A DNA stretch of 64,000 bases from Streptomyces subrutilus (GCF_008704535.1 NZ_CP023701.1:5126001-5190000); one strand, 5' to 3'; shown: positions 33,711 to 43,307, counted from the first letter of the stretch. The notes: generated from the sequence alone by a model not told the origin. A program made the numbers and translations.

Positions 33711-34715
33711 CTAGGGGAGGGTAACGACCGTGGCGGCGTAGACGAGTCCCGCCCCGAAGCCGATGACGAGCGCGGTGTCGCCGCTCTTCGCCGCTCCGGT
33801 CGCCAGGAGCCGCTCCATCGCGAGCGGGATCGAGGCGGCCGAGGTGTTGCCGGTGGTCTCCACGTCCCGGGCGACCGTGACGTGGTCGGGCAGCTTCAGA
33901 GTCTTCACCATCGAGTCGATGATCCGCATGTTCGCCTGGTGCGGAATGAAGACGTCCAGATCCTCCGCGGTGATCCCGGCCGCGTCGAGCGCCTGCTGGG
34001 CCACCTTGGCCATCTCGAAGACGGCCCAGCGGAACACCGCCTGGCCCTCCTGCGTGATGGCCGGAAACTTCTCGCCGCCGTCCGCACCGCGGTACTCGTC
34101 CCACGGCACGGTCTGCTTGATGGTGTCGGACTTGTCGCCCTCCGAACCCCACACCGTGGGGCCGATGGCCGGTTCGTCCGAGGGGCCGACGACCACGGCC
34201 CCGGCACCGTCGCCGAACAGGAAGGCCGTCGCGCGGTCCTCCAGGTCGGTCAGGTCGGAGAGCCGCTCCACGCCGATGACCAGCACGTACTGCGCGGAAC
34301 CCTCGACCACCAGGCCCTTGGCCAGGGTCAGGCCGTATCCGAACCCGGCACAGCCGGCCGAGATGTCGAACGCGGCGGGCTTGCCCGCGCCGATCCGGTG
34401 CGCGATCTCGGTCGCGACGGCCGGGGTCTGCTTGAAGTGCGAGACCGTCGAGACGATCACGGCACCGATCTGCTCGGGCGAGACGCCGGCATCGGCCAGC
34501 GCCTTGCCCGAGGCCTCCACCGACATCGCGGCGACGGTCTCCTGGGGCGAGGCCCAGTGCCGCGTCGCGATGCCCGAACGGGACCGGATCCACTCGTCGG
34601 AGGAGTCGATCGTCTCCAGGATGACCTCGTTGGGCACCACCCGGGTCGGGCGGTACCCGCCGACCCCGAGGATGCGGGCGTACGGGGAGCCCTTGGCCGG
34701 CTTGATCTTGGACAT
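33711..34715 (-). CDS. fabH: Beta-ketoacyl-ACP synthase III
   Basis: 334 aa. Active-site Cys in ISAGCAGFGYGL, His in IPHQANMRI, Asn in ETTGNTSAAS. It starts fatty-acid synthesis by condensing an acyl-CoA with malonyl-ACP; in Streptomyces branched starters set the lipid profile. The start at 34715 follows GAAGGAG. It lies 19 bases after fabD and 54 before acpP, in one operon. Confidence 0.97.
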   Translation of the reverse strand: MSKIKPAKGSPYARILGVGGYRPTRVVPNEVILETIDSSDEWIRSRSGIATRHWASPQETVAAMSVEASGKALADAGVSPEQIGAVIVSTVSHFKQTPAVATEIAHRIGAGKPAAFDISAGCAGFGYGLTLAKGLVVEGSAQYVLVIGVERLSDLTDLEDRATAFLFGDGAGAVVVGPSDEPAIGPTVWGSEGDKSDTIKQTVPWDEYRGADGGEKFPAITQEGQAVFRWAVFEMAKVAQQALDAAGITAEDLDVFIPHQANMRIIDSMVKTLKLPDHVTVARDVETTGNTSAASIPLAMERLLATGAAKSGDTALVIGFGAGLVYAATVVTLP

Positions 34716-34734
34716 GCTGTGTGGGCTCCTTCTC

Positions 34735-35658
34735 TCAGGCCGTCTGCTCGGCAACGAGCGCAGCGGCCTTGTCGAGATCGTCCGGGGTCTTCAGAGCCAC
34801 GCTCGGCACACCCTTGAGCGCGCGCTTGGCCAGACCCGTCAGGGTGCCACCGGGGCAGAGCTCGACGATCCCCGTGACGCCCAGCTGGGCGAACGTCTCC
34901 ATGCACAGGTCCCAGCGGACCGGATTGGCGACCTGGCCGACCAGGCGGGCGACGACGTCGGCACCCGTGGCGACGACGAGGCCGTCCTTGTTCGACACGT
35001 ACGCGAGCGCCGGGTCCGCCGGGGAGAGGGCCTCGGCGGCCTTCTCCAGCACGGTGACCGCGGGCGCCATGTGGTGCGTGTGGAAGGCGCCCGCGACCTT
35101 GAGGGCGACGACCTTCATGGCACCCTCGGGCTTCTCGGCGACCAGGGCGTCGATCTGCTCCGTGGTGCCGGCGGCCACGATCTGGCCCGCGCCGTTGATG
35201 TTGGCCGGGGTCAGCCCCAGCTTCTCCAGATGGGCGACGACCACGTCCCGGTCGCCGCCGAGGACCGCGGCCATGCCGGTCTCGGTGACCGCGGAGGCCT
35301 CGGCCATGGCCAGGCCCCGCGTGCGGACCAGCCGGAGCGCGTCCGTCTCGGACAGGACGCCCGCAAAGGCGGCCGCGGTGATCTCGCCGACGCTGTGGCC
35401 CGCCACGGCGCCGAAGGCCGCGGGGGAGCCGAGCGAGGCCGCGGACAGCAGACCCGCGGCGACCAGCAGCGGCTGGGCCACCGCCGTGTCGCGGATCTCG
35501 TCGGCGTCGGCGTTCGTGCCGTAGTGGGCGAGGTCGAGCCCGATGGCGTCCGACCAGGCGGCGACGCGGTCAGCGGCGCCGGGCAGGTCGAGCCAGGGAG
35601 TCAGGAAGCCGGGCGTCTGAGCGCCTTGGCCGGGAGCGACGAGTACGAGCACCCTCAC
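34735..35658 (-). CDS. fabD: Malonyl-CoA:ACP transacylase
   Basis: 307 aa. APGQGAQ near the start, GHSVGEITAA (active Ser), the QxxxxxGR-loop equivalent and GAFHTHHM (His) define the enzyme. It loads malonate onto ACP for FabH and FabF. The GTG at 35658 is preferred (GAGAGA upstream); another GTG at 35652 is in frame. The promoter lies in the 83 bases between the fasR stop and this start, where known FasR control would act. Confidence 0.95.
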   Translation of the reverse strand: MRVLVLVAPGQGAQTPGFLTPWLDLPGAADRVAAWSDAIGLDLAHYGTNADADEIRDTAVAQPLLVAAGLLSAASLGSPAAFGAVAGHSVGEITAAAFAGVLSETDALRLVRTRGLAMAEASAVTETGMAAVLGGDRDVVVAHLEKLGLTPANINGAGQIVAAGTTEQIDALVAEKPEGAMKVVALKVAGAFHTHHMAPAVTVLEKAAEALSPADPALAYVSNKDGLVVATGADVVARLVGQVANPVRWDLCMETFAQLGVTGIVELCPGGTLTGLAKRALKGVPSVALKTPDDLDKAAALVAEQTA

Positions 35659-35741
35659 ACTCTCTCTTGTCGAGGGTCCCTGGCGCCCGTGGGGACAGGG
35701 ACGAAGAACCGTCGGGGTAATTGTTGATGTCCGACAAAAGT

Positions 35742-36959
35742 CTAGGACTGGGGATCGCCGTCGGCCAGACGCCCGAGGATCAGGGCGATCCTCAGCGTGA
35801 ACGCGGAACGGACATCGGAGGGCGACCAGCCGGTGACGTCGGTCACACGTCGGAGCCGGTAGCGCACCGTGTTGGGGTGGACGAAGAGCATCCGCGCCGC
35901 CCCCTCCAGGCTGCTGGCCTGCTCCAGATAGACGCTCAGCGTCTCCAGCAGCGCCGAACCCGCCTCCTCCAGCGGTCTGTAGATCTCCTCCACCAACTGC
36001 TCCCGGGCAGCGGGATCGGAGGCGATCGCGCGCTCCGGAAGGAGATCGTCCGCCAGGACGGGCCGCGGAGCGTCCTGCCACGCCGTGCACGCCTTCAGAC
36101 CGGCCGCGGCGGCCTGCGCCGACTTCGTCGCGTTCAGCAGGTCCGGCACCACCGGGCCGGCCACCACCGGACCCGCCGCGAACGGCCCGATCAGGGACTT
36201 GGCCACCTGCATCGGATTGTCGCTGCCGCCCGCGATGACCACCAGACGGTCCCCGAGCACCCCCGTCAGCACCTGGAGCTTGTGGTGGCGGGCCGCCCGC
36301 CGGATCGCCTCCACCGTCAGCTCGCTGTCGCCCTCGGGCGCCGTGCCGAGCACCACGCACACGTGGTCCGGCGAGTTCCAGCCCAGCGCCGCCGCCCGCG
36401 ACAGCGCCCCCTCGTCGGCCTCCCCGGACAGCACCGCGTTGACCACGAGGGACTCCAGCCGGGCGTCCCACGCCCCGCGCGCCTCGGCGGCCTGCGCGTA
36501 CACCTGGGCCGTCGCGAACGCGATCTCCCGGGCGTACACCAGCAGCGCCTCGCGCAGGATCGACTCGTCGCCCGGGGCCGCCACCTCCTCGATCGCGGTC
36601 TCCATGACCTCGATCGTGGTGCGGACCATCTCGACGGTCTGCCGCAGCGTGATCGCCCGGGTCAGCTCGCGCGGCGCCGTGCCGAAGACGTCGGTGGAGA
36701 TGGCCTGCGTGGTCTCCGGGTGCCGGAACCACTCGGTGAACGCCGCGATGCCGGCCTGCGCGACCAGACCGATCCACGACCGGTTCTCCGGCGGCATCGC
36801 CCGGTACCACGGCAGGGTCTCGTCCATGCGCGCGATCGCGTTGGCGGCCAGCCGTCCGGCCGACTTCTCCAGCCGGCGCAGCGTCGCGACGTGCGGATGG
36901 GCCGGCACGGGATGCGCGGACGGGACGGCGGGGGAATGCTCACGTTCGGGTTGAGGCAC
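35742..36959 (-). CDS. fasR: PucR-type activator of fatty-acid synthesis
   Basis: 405 aa from GTG. The C-terminal helix-turn-helix is LEGAARMLFVHPNTVRYRLRRVT (PucR/CdaR HTH_30), with a GGDEF-like central part. The position directly upstream of fabDHPF matches S. coelicolor fasR, shown there to activate these genes, and mycobacterial FasR beside fabD. The gene is on the same strand as the operon and could also be co-transcribed with it. Confidence 0.9.
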   Translation of the reverse strand: MPQPEREHSPAVPSAHPVPAHPHVATLRRLEKSAGRLAANAIARMDETLPWYRAMPPENRSWIGLVAQAGIAAFTEWFRHPETTQAISTDVFGTAPRELTRAITLRQTVEMVRTTIEVMETAIEEVAAPGDESILREALLVYAREIAFATAQVYAQAAEARGAWDARLESLVVNAVLSGEADEGALSRAAALGWNSPDHVCVVLGTAPEGDSELTVEAIRRAARHHKLQVLTGVLGDRLVVIAGGSDNPMQVAKSLIGPFAAGPVVAGPVVPDLLNATKSAQAAAAGLKACTAWQDAPRPVLADDLLPERAIASDPAAREQLVEEIYRPLEEAGSALLETLSVYLEQASSLEGAARMLFVHPNTVRYRLRRVTDVTGWSPSDVRSAFTLRIALILGRLADGDPQS

Positions 36960-37040
36960 GGGACAAGACTGCCTTATCGGCGGGGCTGCTCGACGTCCGG
37001 TCCCGCGTCCGCCCCGCGGCGGACGGCTACGGTGGCACCC

Positions 37041-37694
37041 ATGATCGATGTACGTCGCGGAGCCGACCGGTACGAGGGCGGCGACCCGTCCGCCGGGATC
37101 TCCACCCGGCACGCCTTCTCCTTCGGATCCTCCTACGACCCGGACAACCTGCGCTTCGGACCGGTCCTGGCCTGCAACGAGGAGCAGCTCGCCCCCGGCG
37201 CCGGCTTCGACGAGCACCCCCACAGCCACACCGAGATCCTGACCTGGGTGGCCGAGGGCGAGCTCGCGCACCAGGACAGCACCGGCGAGCGCGGCCTCGT
37301 CGCCGCCGGGGACGTGCAGCGGCTGAGCGCCGGTTCCGGGGTCCGCCACGCCGAGCGCAACGACGGGGACCGGCCGCTGCGGTTCGTGCAGATCTGGCTC
37401 GCGCCGCTCGCCGCCGGCGGAGCACCCTCCTACGAGGTGGTCCGCGGCCTCCCCGACGCCACGCCCTACCCGCTCCCCGCGGCCGGCGCCACCCTGCACG
37501 TCCGGCGGCCGGGCGCGGGCGAGCGGGTGGCCGTACCGGCCGCGGAGCGCGTCTACCTGCACGTGGTCCGCGGTGACCTGCGCCTGGACGGGGAGGAGCT
37601 GGGCCCCGGTGACTCGGCGCGCCTCACCGGGGAGAAGGACCTGGTGGCCGTGGCCGGCTCGCCCGGGGAACTGCTGATCCTGGAGCTGCCGTAG
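37041..37694 (+). CDS. Pirin-family cupin protein
   Basis: 217 aa. The N-cupin has the metal site FDEHPHSHTEILTWV (His-x-His) with GSGVRHAERN, and the C-terminal part is a second, degenerate cupin (RVYLHVVRGDLRLDG). Pirins are iron-binding proteins, some with quercetin-dioxygenase activity, others regulatory. It lies divergent from fasR and convergent with the serine hydrolase. The exact role is unknown. Confidence 0.9.
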   Translation: MIDVRRGADRYEGGDPSAGISTRHAFSFGSSYDPDNLRFGPVLACNEEQLAPGAGFDEHPHSHTEILTWVAEGELAHQDSTGERGLVAAGDVQRLSAGSGVRHAERNDGDRPLRFVQIWLAPLAAGGAPSYEVVRGLPDATPYPLPAAGATLHVRRPGAGERVAVPAAERVYLHVVRGDLRLDGEELGPGDSARLTGEKDLVAVAGSPGELLILELP

Positions 37695-37725
37695 CCCGCC
37701 GGGAAGCCGCCGGGAGAGGGACGGC

Positions 37726-38565
37726 CTAGGCCAGTTCGGCCAGGACCGCGTCGGTGAACGGCGGCCACGCCCGGACCGCCCACGGGCCGAAGGCCCGGTC
37801 GGTCAGCGCCACGCACGCGGCGCGCGCGTCCGGGTCCACCCACAGGAAGGTGCCGGACTGGCCGAAGTGGCCGAAGGTGCGCGGCGAGGAGGCGGCGCCC
37901 GTCCAGTGCGGGGACTTGCCGTCGCGGATCTCCAGGCCGAGGCCCCAGTCGTTGGGGGACTGGTGCCCGTAACCGGGCAGCACGCCCTTGAGACCGGGGT
38001 GGACCACCGAGGTGGCCGCGGCGACCGTGCGCACGTCGAGCAGGCGCGGAGCCTGCAGCTCGGCCGCGAACCGCACCAGGTCGGACACGGTGGACACGCC
38101 GTCCTTCGCCGGCGAGCCCTCCAGCGAGGACGCGGCCATGCCGAGCGGCTCGAAGACCGCCTCGTGCAGGTACTGCGCGAAGGGGATGCCGGTGGCCTTG
38201 GCGATGTGGTCGCCGAGGACCTCGAAACCGGCGTTCGAGTACAGCCGGCGCTCGCCGGGCGGGGCCGTCACCCGGTGCTCGTCGAAGGCCAGGCCGCTGG
38301 TGTGCGCCAGCAGGTGGCGGACGGTCGAGCCGTCCGGGCCGGCCGGCTCGTCGAGTTCGAGCGCGCCCTCCTCGTACGCGACCAGCGCGGCGTACGCGGC
38401 GAGCGGTTTGGTCACCGAGGCCAGCGCGAACCGGTGGTCCACCGGCCCGTGGGAGCCGGCCAGGGTCCCGTCGGCGCGCACGACGGCCGCGGCCGCCGTC
38501 GCCACCGGCCAGTTCTCGATGATCCGCAGGCTTTCCATGCCGTTGCCGGCCTCCACGCTCTCCAT
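37726..38565 (-). CDS. Serine hydrolase (beta-lactamase/esterase class C fold)
   Basis: 279 aa, no signal peptide. FALASVTKPL (SxxK, nucleophile Ser and Lys), YSNAGFEVLG (YxN) and HFGQSGTF (HxG-type third motif) give the class C/EstB pattern. It is probably a cytoplasmic esterase or peptidase rather than a resistance beta-lactamase. The ATG at 38565 is used; 38538 is also possible. Divergent from the MerR gene, with the MerR operator in between. Confidence 0.87.
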   Translation of the reverse strand: MESVEAGNGMESLRIIENWPVATAAAAVVRADGTLAGSHGPVDHRFALASVTKPLAAYAALVAYEEGALELDEPAGPDGSTVRHLLAHTSGLAFDEHRVTAPPGERRLYSNAGFEVLGDHIAKATGIPFAQYLHEAVFEPLGMAASSLEGSPAKDGVSTVSDLVRFAAELQAPRLLDVRTVAAATSVVHPGLKGVLPGYGHQSPNDWGLGLEIRDGKSPHWTGAASSPRTFGHFGQSGTFLWVDPDARAACVALTDRAFGPWAVRAWPPFTDAVLAELA

Positions 38566-38582
38566 GCCGCCGAGCCTACTTG

Positions 38583-38600
38583 CTTGGAGTGCACTCAAGG
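38583..38600. promoter_or_regulatory. MerR-type operator
   Basis: CTTGGAGTGCACTCAAGG has the palindrome GAGTGCACTC (38587-38596) at its centre and near-symmetric flanks. It is the pattern typical of MerR-family operators placed between -35 and -10. It lies 17 bases before the merR start and probably serves merR-akr. Confidence 0.7.
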
Positions 38601-38616
38601 GTTTTAGCGTGGAGCC

Positions 38617-39015
38617 ATGAGCCAGAGCCTGACGCAGACGCGGTACACGATCAGCGAGGTCGAGGCCCGGACCGGTCTGACCCAGCACACCCTGCGCTGG
38701 TACGAGCGGATCGGTCTGATGCCGCACGTGGACCGCTCCCATTCGGGCCAGCGGCGCTTCAGCGACAAGGACCTGGGCTGGCTGGCCTTCGTGGGCAAGC
38801 TGCGCACCACCGGGATGTCGGTGGCGGACATGGTCCGCTACGCCGAGCTGGTGCGCGAGGGCGAGCACACCTTCGACGAGCGCCGCGAGCTGCTGGAGCG
38901 GACGCGGCGCGACGTGCGGGCGCGCATCGCGGAGCTGACCGACGCGCTGGAGGTACTGGACTACAAGATCGGCACCTATGCGATGAACCCGGTCGCGGGG
39001 AAGGCGGAGCAATGA
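38617..39015 (+). CDS. MerR-family regulator
   Basis: 132 aa. The N-terminal MerR domain is YTISEVEARTGLTQHTLRWYERIGLMPHVDRSHSGQRRFSDKDLGWL, then a helical dimer region. It has no Cys for metal or redox binding. The stop overlaps the start of the aldo/keto reductase (ATGA), so both are translated together and respond to the same signal, probably an aldehyde or drug. Confidence 0.93.
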   Translation: MSQSLTQTRYTISEVEARTGLTQHTLRWYERIGLMPHVDRSHSGQRRFSDKDLGWLAFVGKLRTTGMSVADMVRYAELVREGEHTFDERRELLERTRRDVRARIAELTDALEVLDYKIGTYAMNPVAGKAEQ

Positions 39016-40034
39016 CGGAGCACGGCACCACCATCGCGCAGGTCGAGCTGGGCAAGGGCGGCCCGAGGGTCGGCGTCCAGGGCCTCGGCTGCATGGGCAT
39101 CAGCGAGTTCTACGGGGACACCGACGAGACGGCGGCCCGGGCCACCCTGGACGCGGCCCTGGCCGCCGGGGTCACCCTCTTCGACACCGCAGACGTGTAC
39201 GGGCGGGGGCGCAACGAGGAGTTCCTGGCCCCCTTCGTCGCGGCGCACCGCGACGAGATCACCCTGGCCACGAAGTTCGCCATAGAGCGCACCGACGACC
39301 CGCAGTACCGGGCCGTGCGCAACGACCCGGCGTACGTCCGCCGGGCCGTCGAGGGCAGCCTGCGCCGGCTCGGCGTGGACGTCATCGACCTGTACTACAT
39401 GCACCGGCGCGACCCGGCCGTGCCGCTGGCCGATTCGGTCGGGGCCATGGCCGAGCTGGTGCGCGAGGGCAAGGTGCGCCACCTGGGGCTCAGCGAGGTC
39501 ACCGGCCCGGAGCTGCGCGAGGCGCACGCCGTCCACCCGATCGCGGCGCTCCAGTCGGAGTGGTCGCTCTTCAGCAGGGACGTGGAGCGCAGCGCGGTGG
39601 GCGCGGCGGCCGAACTGGGCGTGGCGCTGGTCCCGTACTCCCCGCTCGGCCGCGGTTTCCTCACCGGCTCCTTCGCGAACGCGGACAAGGACCTGTCGGA
39701 AGGGGACTTCCGTCGCTACCAGCCCCGCTTCACCGGGGACAACGCACAGGTCAACGCGGCCCTGCTGGCCCCGGTACGGGAGATCGCCGAGGCGCACGGG
39801 GCCAGCCCGGCGCAGATCGCGCTGGCCTGGGTGCAGCAGCGGGCCCGGGTGCACGGGCTGACGGTGGTCCCGATCCCGGGCACCCGCAAGCCGGCCCGGC
39901 TCGCGGAGAACGCGGCCGCCACCCGGATCGCCCTCACGGACGCCGAGCTGGCGCTCCTGGAACCCATCGCCGGGCGGGTCGCGGGGGACCGCTACCCGGA
40001 CATGAGCTCCACCTCGGCGGCGCGGGAGGAGTGA
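39012..40034 (+). CDS. Aldo/keto reductase
   Basis: 340 aa. AKR13-like: GLGCMGISEFYG, LFDTADVYGRGRNEE (Asp and Tyr of the catalytic set), TKFAIE (Lys), YYMHRRDP (His) and VVPIPGTRKPARLAEN (NADPH binding). It reduces aldehydes and ketones with NADPH. Translationally coupled to merR through ATGA at 39012-39015. Confidence 0.94.
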   Translation: MTEHGTTIAQVELGKGGPRVGVQGLGCMGISEFYGDTDETAARATLDAALAAGVTLFDTADVYGRGRNEEFLAPFVAAHRDEITLATKFAIERTDDPQYRAVRNDPAYVRRAVEGSLRRLGVDVIDLYYMHRRDPAVPLADSVGAMAELVREGKVRHLGLSEVTGPELREAHAVHPIAALQSEWSLFSRDVERSAVGAAAELGVALVPYSPLGRGFLTGSFANADKDLSEGDFRRYQPRFTGDNAQVNAALLAPVREIAEAHGASPAQIALAWVQQRARVHGLTVVPIPGTRKPARLAENAAATRIALTDAELALLEPIAGRVAGDRYPDMSSTSAAREE

Positions 40035-40119
40035 CGGCCGCGGGCCCGCGCCGCCCGGCGGCGGCCGAGGTGCGGGCGGCGCGGGCGGTGCGGACCCGAC
40101 GGGCCCGGGAGCGGACGCC

Positions 40120-40971
40120 CTAGCGGGACTCCGCCGCGAACCGGTCCCGCAGCGCGGCGTACTCGGCGTCCGTCAGCAGGCCCGCGCCGTGCAGTTCGCC
40201 GAGGTGGCGCAGCCGGTCGTCGCCGGAGCGGGCCGTGCGGGCACCGGGCACCGCGGCGACCGGGGTGCGGGCGCGCAGGGCGGCGAGGACGGCCGCGGCG
40301 AACGGCAGGGACTCGTGCACCGCCCCGTAGCCGACGCCGAAGACGGCCGAGGCGAGGTCGTGGTCCGGGCGGGGGTCGGCGGCGCCGTCGCGCAGCAGGA
40401 GCCGCAGGTGGCCGCCCGGGCCCTCGGGCGAGGCCCACTCGACGCCGGCGAGGGCGGCCAGCGGATAGCGCTGGTCGCCCGCCTTCCACTTGGTGCCGGT
40501 GGCGCCCGTACGGGACCACTGGAAGGTGACCGCGGCGCCGTCGAAGCCCACCCGGGCGTCGTGCGCCTTCAGCTGGAGCGGCGGCCCGGGGGCGTCGACG
40601 AGGAACTCCTCGGCCGGTTCGGCGGCGTCCGGCCCCAGCCGGGAGCCCAGCGCCCGGGCGAAGGCTTCGGCGTGCGCCGCCCTATCGGCCGGCAGCACCA
40701 GCCGGTAGGGGTCGCAGGCCTCCTTCAACTGCCCGGCGGCGGCCTCCGCCAGCGGGTCGGCGCCCGGCCGCGGGAGGGCGCGCAGCACCACCGTGTTCCG
40801 TCTTCCGGCGGTCACGGTCGTCGCGGACACCGCTTCGAGGGGGATTCGGCGCGAGCCGAGGGCCTGCCACAGCCGTGGCGTCCTGATCCCCCGTGCGAAG
40901 CGGATGAGCACCGAGTCCGTCTCCGGGTCCAGCTCCCAGATGGCATGGTTTCCGGCCAGTACGTCACCCAT
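40120..40971 (-). CDS. DUF4429/SHOCT-domain protein
   Basis: 283 aa. The N-terminal two-thirds has DUF4429-like repeats (MGDVLAGNHAIWELDPETDSVLIRF...IPLEAVSATTV and LQLKAHDARVGFDGAAVTFQW...YPLAALAGVEW). The C-terminal 32 residues (RLRHLGELHGAGLLTDAEYAALRDRFAA) are a SHOCT motif, usually an oligomerisation or membrane-associating tail. The function is unknown. The start at 40971 is chosen at the conserved MGDVLAG. Confidence 0.82.
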   Translation of the reverse strand: MGDVLAGNHAIWELDPETDSVLIRFARGIRTPRLWQALGSRRIPLEAVSATTVTAGRRNTVVLRALPRPGADPLAEAAAGQLKEACDPYRLVLPADRAAHAEAFARALGSRLGPDAAEPAEEFLVDAPGPPLQLKAHDARVGFDGAAVTFQWSRTGATGTKWKAGDQRYPLAALAGVEWASPEGPGGHLRLLLRDGAADPRPDHDLASAVFGVGYGAVHESLPFAAAVLAALRARTPVAAVPGARTARSGDDRLRHLGELHGAGLLTDAEYAALRDRFAAESR

Positions 40972-41047
40972 GTGCCACATCGTAGAGGGCGGCGCCCCCA
41001 CGCGTCCCCCCTCGGTGCGCAGCCCGTTGTGCGGGCCTGCGCACCGG

Positions 41048-42283
41048 TCAGTCCTGCGGAGTTCCGGAAATTCCGTCGCGGCAGGTGTCGTCCCCGGTCG
41101 CACACTCAACGGAATCGAACGCACCGGTTCCGATCCGGGCGAAGTTCGCCACCGACCCGGTCCCTGGCGCGAAATAGCCGGTGTGGGTCCGGGCGGTGCC
41201 CGAGGACAGCACCCGCGCCCCGAACCCGGGGGACACCGGGTCCGCGCCGTGCCCCAGCCCGCCCACCTCCAGGTGGGGTACGTCCGCGATCCAGTCGTCC
41301 GTGTCGCGGGTGGCCCACACCCGGGCGGAGGTGTGCAGCTCCGCCACGGTCTCCGCGCGCATCCCGGGGCTGCCCGCCACCACCACGTCGGTGACCCGCC
41401 GCGGCAGTTGGTGCGCGGCGACCCCGCACACCACCGAGCCGTAGCTGTGGCAGAACAGCGCCACGCCGGAGCGGCCGGGCAGGGCCGCCGTCAGCGACTG
41501 GAGCCGGCGGGCGCCGTCCACGGCCAGCCGGCCCGTGGCCGCGTCCATGCCGACCCCGGTCGGCGCGGTGTAGCCGGCCCAGGCGATGACCGCGGTGCGG
41601 TCGGGCGGCGCGGCGGCGCGCTGTGCCTCGTACAGGGACTCGGCCATGCCGACGGGGGCGGTGAAGCGGCGCTGGGTGCGTTCGAAGGTGATCAGGTCGC
41701 TGTCGACCCCGGGGACGACCACCGAGATCCGGCGGGCCCGGTCGAGGCTGCCGAAGACCTCGGCGACGTGCCCGCCGCCGGTGGGGTCGAAGGCGAGGAT
41801 CTGCCGGCCGGGCTCGGCGAGCGAGGCGAAGCGGTGGGCCCGGCGGGTGGCGGTCGCGCGGTCGACGGGGGTCAGGGCCACGTCGTGGCTGCGGGCCTCC
41901 TCGACGCGCTCCGCCTGGGCGAGGCCGTACCGGTTGGCCTGGTAGCGGGTGGCCGGGGGGACCCCGTCGAGGTTGCCGACGACGAGCGGGTGGCCCTCGG
42001 CGAGCCGGGCCCGTTCGGCGCTGTCGAGGCCGGCGAAGAAGCGGGCCACGACGGGCGGCGCGGCGTCGGCGGCCGGGACCGGGCGCCCGCCGACCCGGGC
42101 GTGGGACCAGGCGGTGAGGGCCGCGGCCCGCAGCGGGGTGCCGCCCTCGGGGCGGTGCACCGCGGTCCAGCCGGTCGTCGCCAGCATGACGAAGACCACC
42201 GCGAGCGCGAGCAGGGTGCGCAAGGCGGCGGGATGCGTTTCGGCGACGTGGACGCTGGGGAGGGCGGGGCCGGGCGGTTTCAC
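41048..42283 (-). CDS. DUF1023-type alpha/beta hydrolase, membrane-anchored
   Basis: 411 aa from GTG. One N-terminal helix (TLLALAVVFVMLATTGWTAV) anchors it facing outwards. ISVVVPGVDSDL then LFCHSYGSVVCGVAA (nucleophile Ser in the G/HxSxG elbow) fit DUF1023 hydrolases common in Streptomyces. Two late cysteines (VECATGDDTC) may pair. The substrate is unknown. It lies 76 bases before the DUF4429 gene on the same strand and could share its transcript. Confidence 0.85.
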   Translation of the reverse strand: MKPPGPALPSVHVAETHPAALRTLLALAVVFVMLATTGWTAVHRPEGGTPLRAAALTAWSHARVGGRPVPAADAAPPVVARFFAGLDSAERARLAEGHPLVVGNLDGVPPATRYQANRYGLAQAERVEEARSHDVALTPVDRATATRRAHRFASLAEPGRQILAFDPTGGGHVAEVFGSLDRARRISVVVPGVDSDLITFERTQRRFTAPVGMAESLYEAQRAAAPPDRTAVIAWAGYTAPTGVGMDAATGRLAVDGARRLQSLTAALPGRSGVALFCHSYGSVVCGVAAHQLPRRVTDVVVAGSPGMRAETVAELHTSARVWATRDTDDWIADVPHLEVGGLGHGADPVSPGFGARVLSSGTARTHTGYFAPGTGSVANFARIGTGAFDSVECATGDDTCRDGISGTPQD

Positions 42284-42457
42284 TGGAAACAGCCTAGGAG
42301 AACCCCTCGGACCGTGGCGCGCGGGGTGACCCGATTCACGGCCGACCGTGGGACCGGGACCCGCGCGCCGGAGCGGGCCGGGACCCGTGCGGCGGCGGGC
42401 GCAGGCCGGGCGGCCGGGGCGCCGGGCGGGGCCGGGCGCAGGCGGCCGTTCGGGCCG

Positions 42458-43153
42458 TCAGGATCCGTCGACGGCGGGCGGGTCGCGCCAGTGGGTCGCC
42501 AGCGCCGGGCCGATCTGGTCCAGGTACGCCTCGGTCATCCGCCGGATCGCCGCGACACTGGTGTCCTCGCCCTGGCCCCAGAGCCGGCCGGTGACCCGCA
42601 TCACGCCGGAGAACGCGGCGACGGCCACCCGCGGCCGGGGGTCGGCGTCCAGGTCCAGGCCCTCGCGCTCGGCGATCAGCCGGGAGATCCGCTCCTCCAG
42701 CTCGGTGGAGCGCCGCAGGTGCACGGCGAGGAGCGCGGGGGTGGACTCGATCAGCCGGTAGCTGCGCATGTACAGGTCGACCGGGACCAGTTCGGAGAGC
42801 GCCTCCTCGATGGTGTCCCAGGCGGCCAGGACGGCGGCCCGCATGGCCTCGAAGGGGCCCTCGGCGGGCGGCCGGGCCCGCAGCTCGGCCACGAAGTGCG
42901 ATTCGACGAGGTCCTGGACCGCGAAGGCGACCTCCTCCTTGTTGGAGAAGTAGCGGAAGAAGGTGCGCTGGGAGACGTGCACGGCGTCGGTGATCTCGTC
43001 GACGGTGGTCCGCTCGTAGCCCCGGGAGACGAAGAGCAGCAGGGCGGCGCGCAGCAGCGCGTCCCGGGTCCGGCGCTTCTTGCGTTCGCGCAGCCCCGCG
43101 GCGGGGGCCGGGGGCACCGGGGCGGCCGCGGGCCGCCGCTCGTCGGTCATCAC
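42458..43153 (-). CDS. TetR-family regulator of MFS gene
   Basis: 231 aa; GTG at 43153 or the next-codon ATG at 43150. The helix-turn-helix is TRDALLRAALLLFVSRGYERTTVDEITDAVHVSQRTFFRYFSNKEEVAF. The C-terminal domain (YMRSYRLIESTPALLAVHLRRSTELEERI) matches TetR_C types that bind bulky drugs. Divergent from the EmrB-like MFS gene with a 154-base gap containing several TGTCA/TGACA motifs. Confidence 0.9.
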   Translation of the reverse strand: MMTDERRPAAAPVPPAPAAGLRERKKRRTRDALLRAALLLFVSRGYERTTVDEITDAVHVSQRTFFRYFSNKEEVAFAVQDLVESHFVAELRARPPAEGPFEAMRAAVLAAWDTIEEALSELVPVDLYMRSYRLIESTPALLAVHLRRSTELEERISRLIAEREGLDLDADPRPRVAVAAFSGVMRVTGRLWGQGEDTSVAAIRRMTEAYLDQIGPALATHWRDPPAVDGS

Positions 43154-43190
43154 CGCTCGGAAGTCCCTTCTGCGAGGCCGGTACGGGCTC

Positions 43191-43214
43191 GTATCTGACG
43201 CTGTATCTGACGCT
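43191..43214. repeat. 12-bp tandem duplication in tetR/MFS gap
   Basis: GTATCTGACGCT occurs twice head to tail (43191-43202, 43203-43214), just upstream of the tetR start and within the regulatory gap. It could be part of the operator or a replication-slippage event. Confidence 0.7.
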
Positions 43215-43307
43215 GAGTGAGCGGTCAGGGTACCTGTGACGGACCTGACAGTTACCGTCTGGTTAAGCCGTCTGTGAAGTGTCAGCCACTGTCACTAGCC
43301 TGTTCGC

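Noticed and set aside
35721..37040. N-terminal extension of the pirin gene
   Set aside because: It is antisense to fasR; the pirin family starts at the ATG at 37041.
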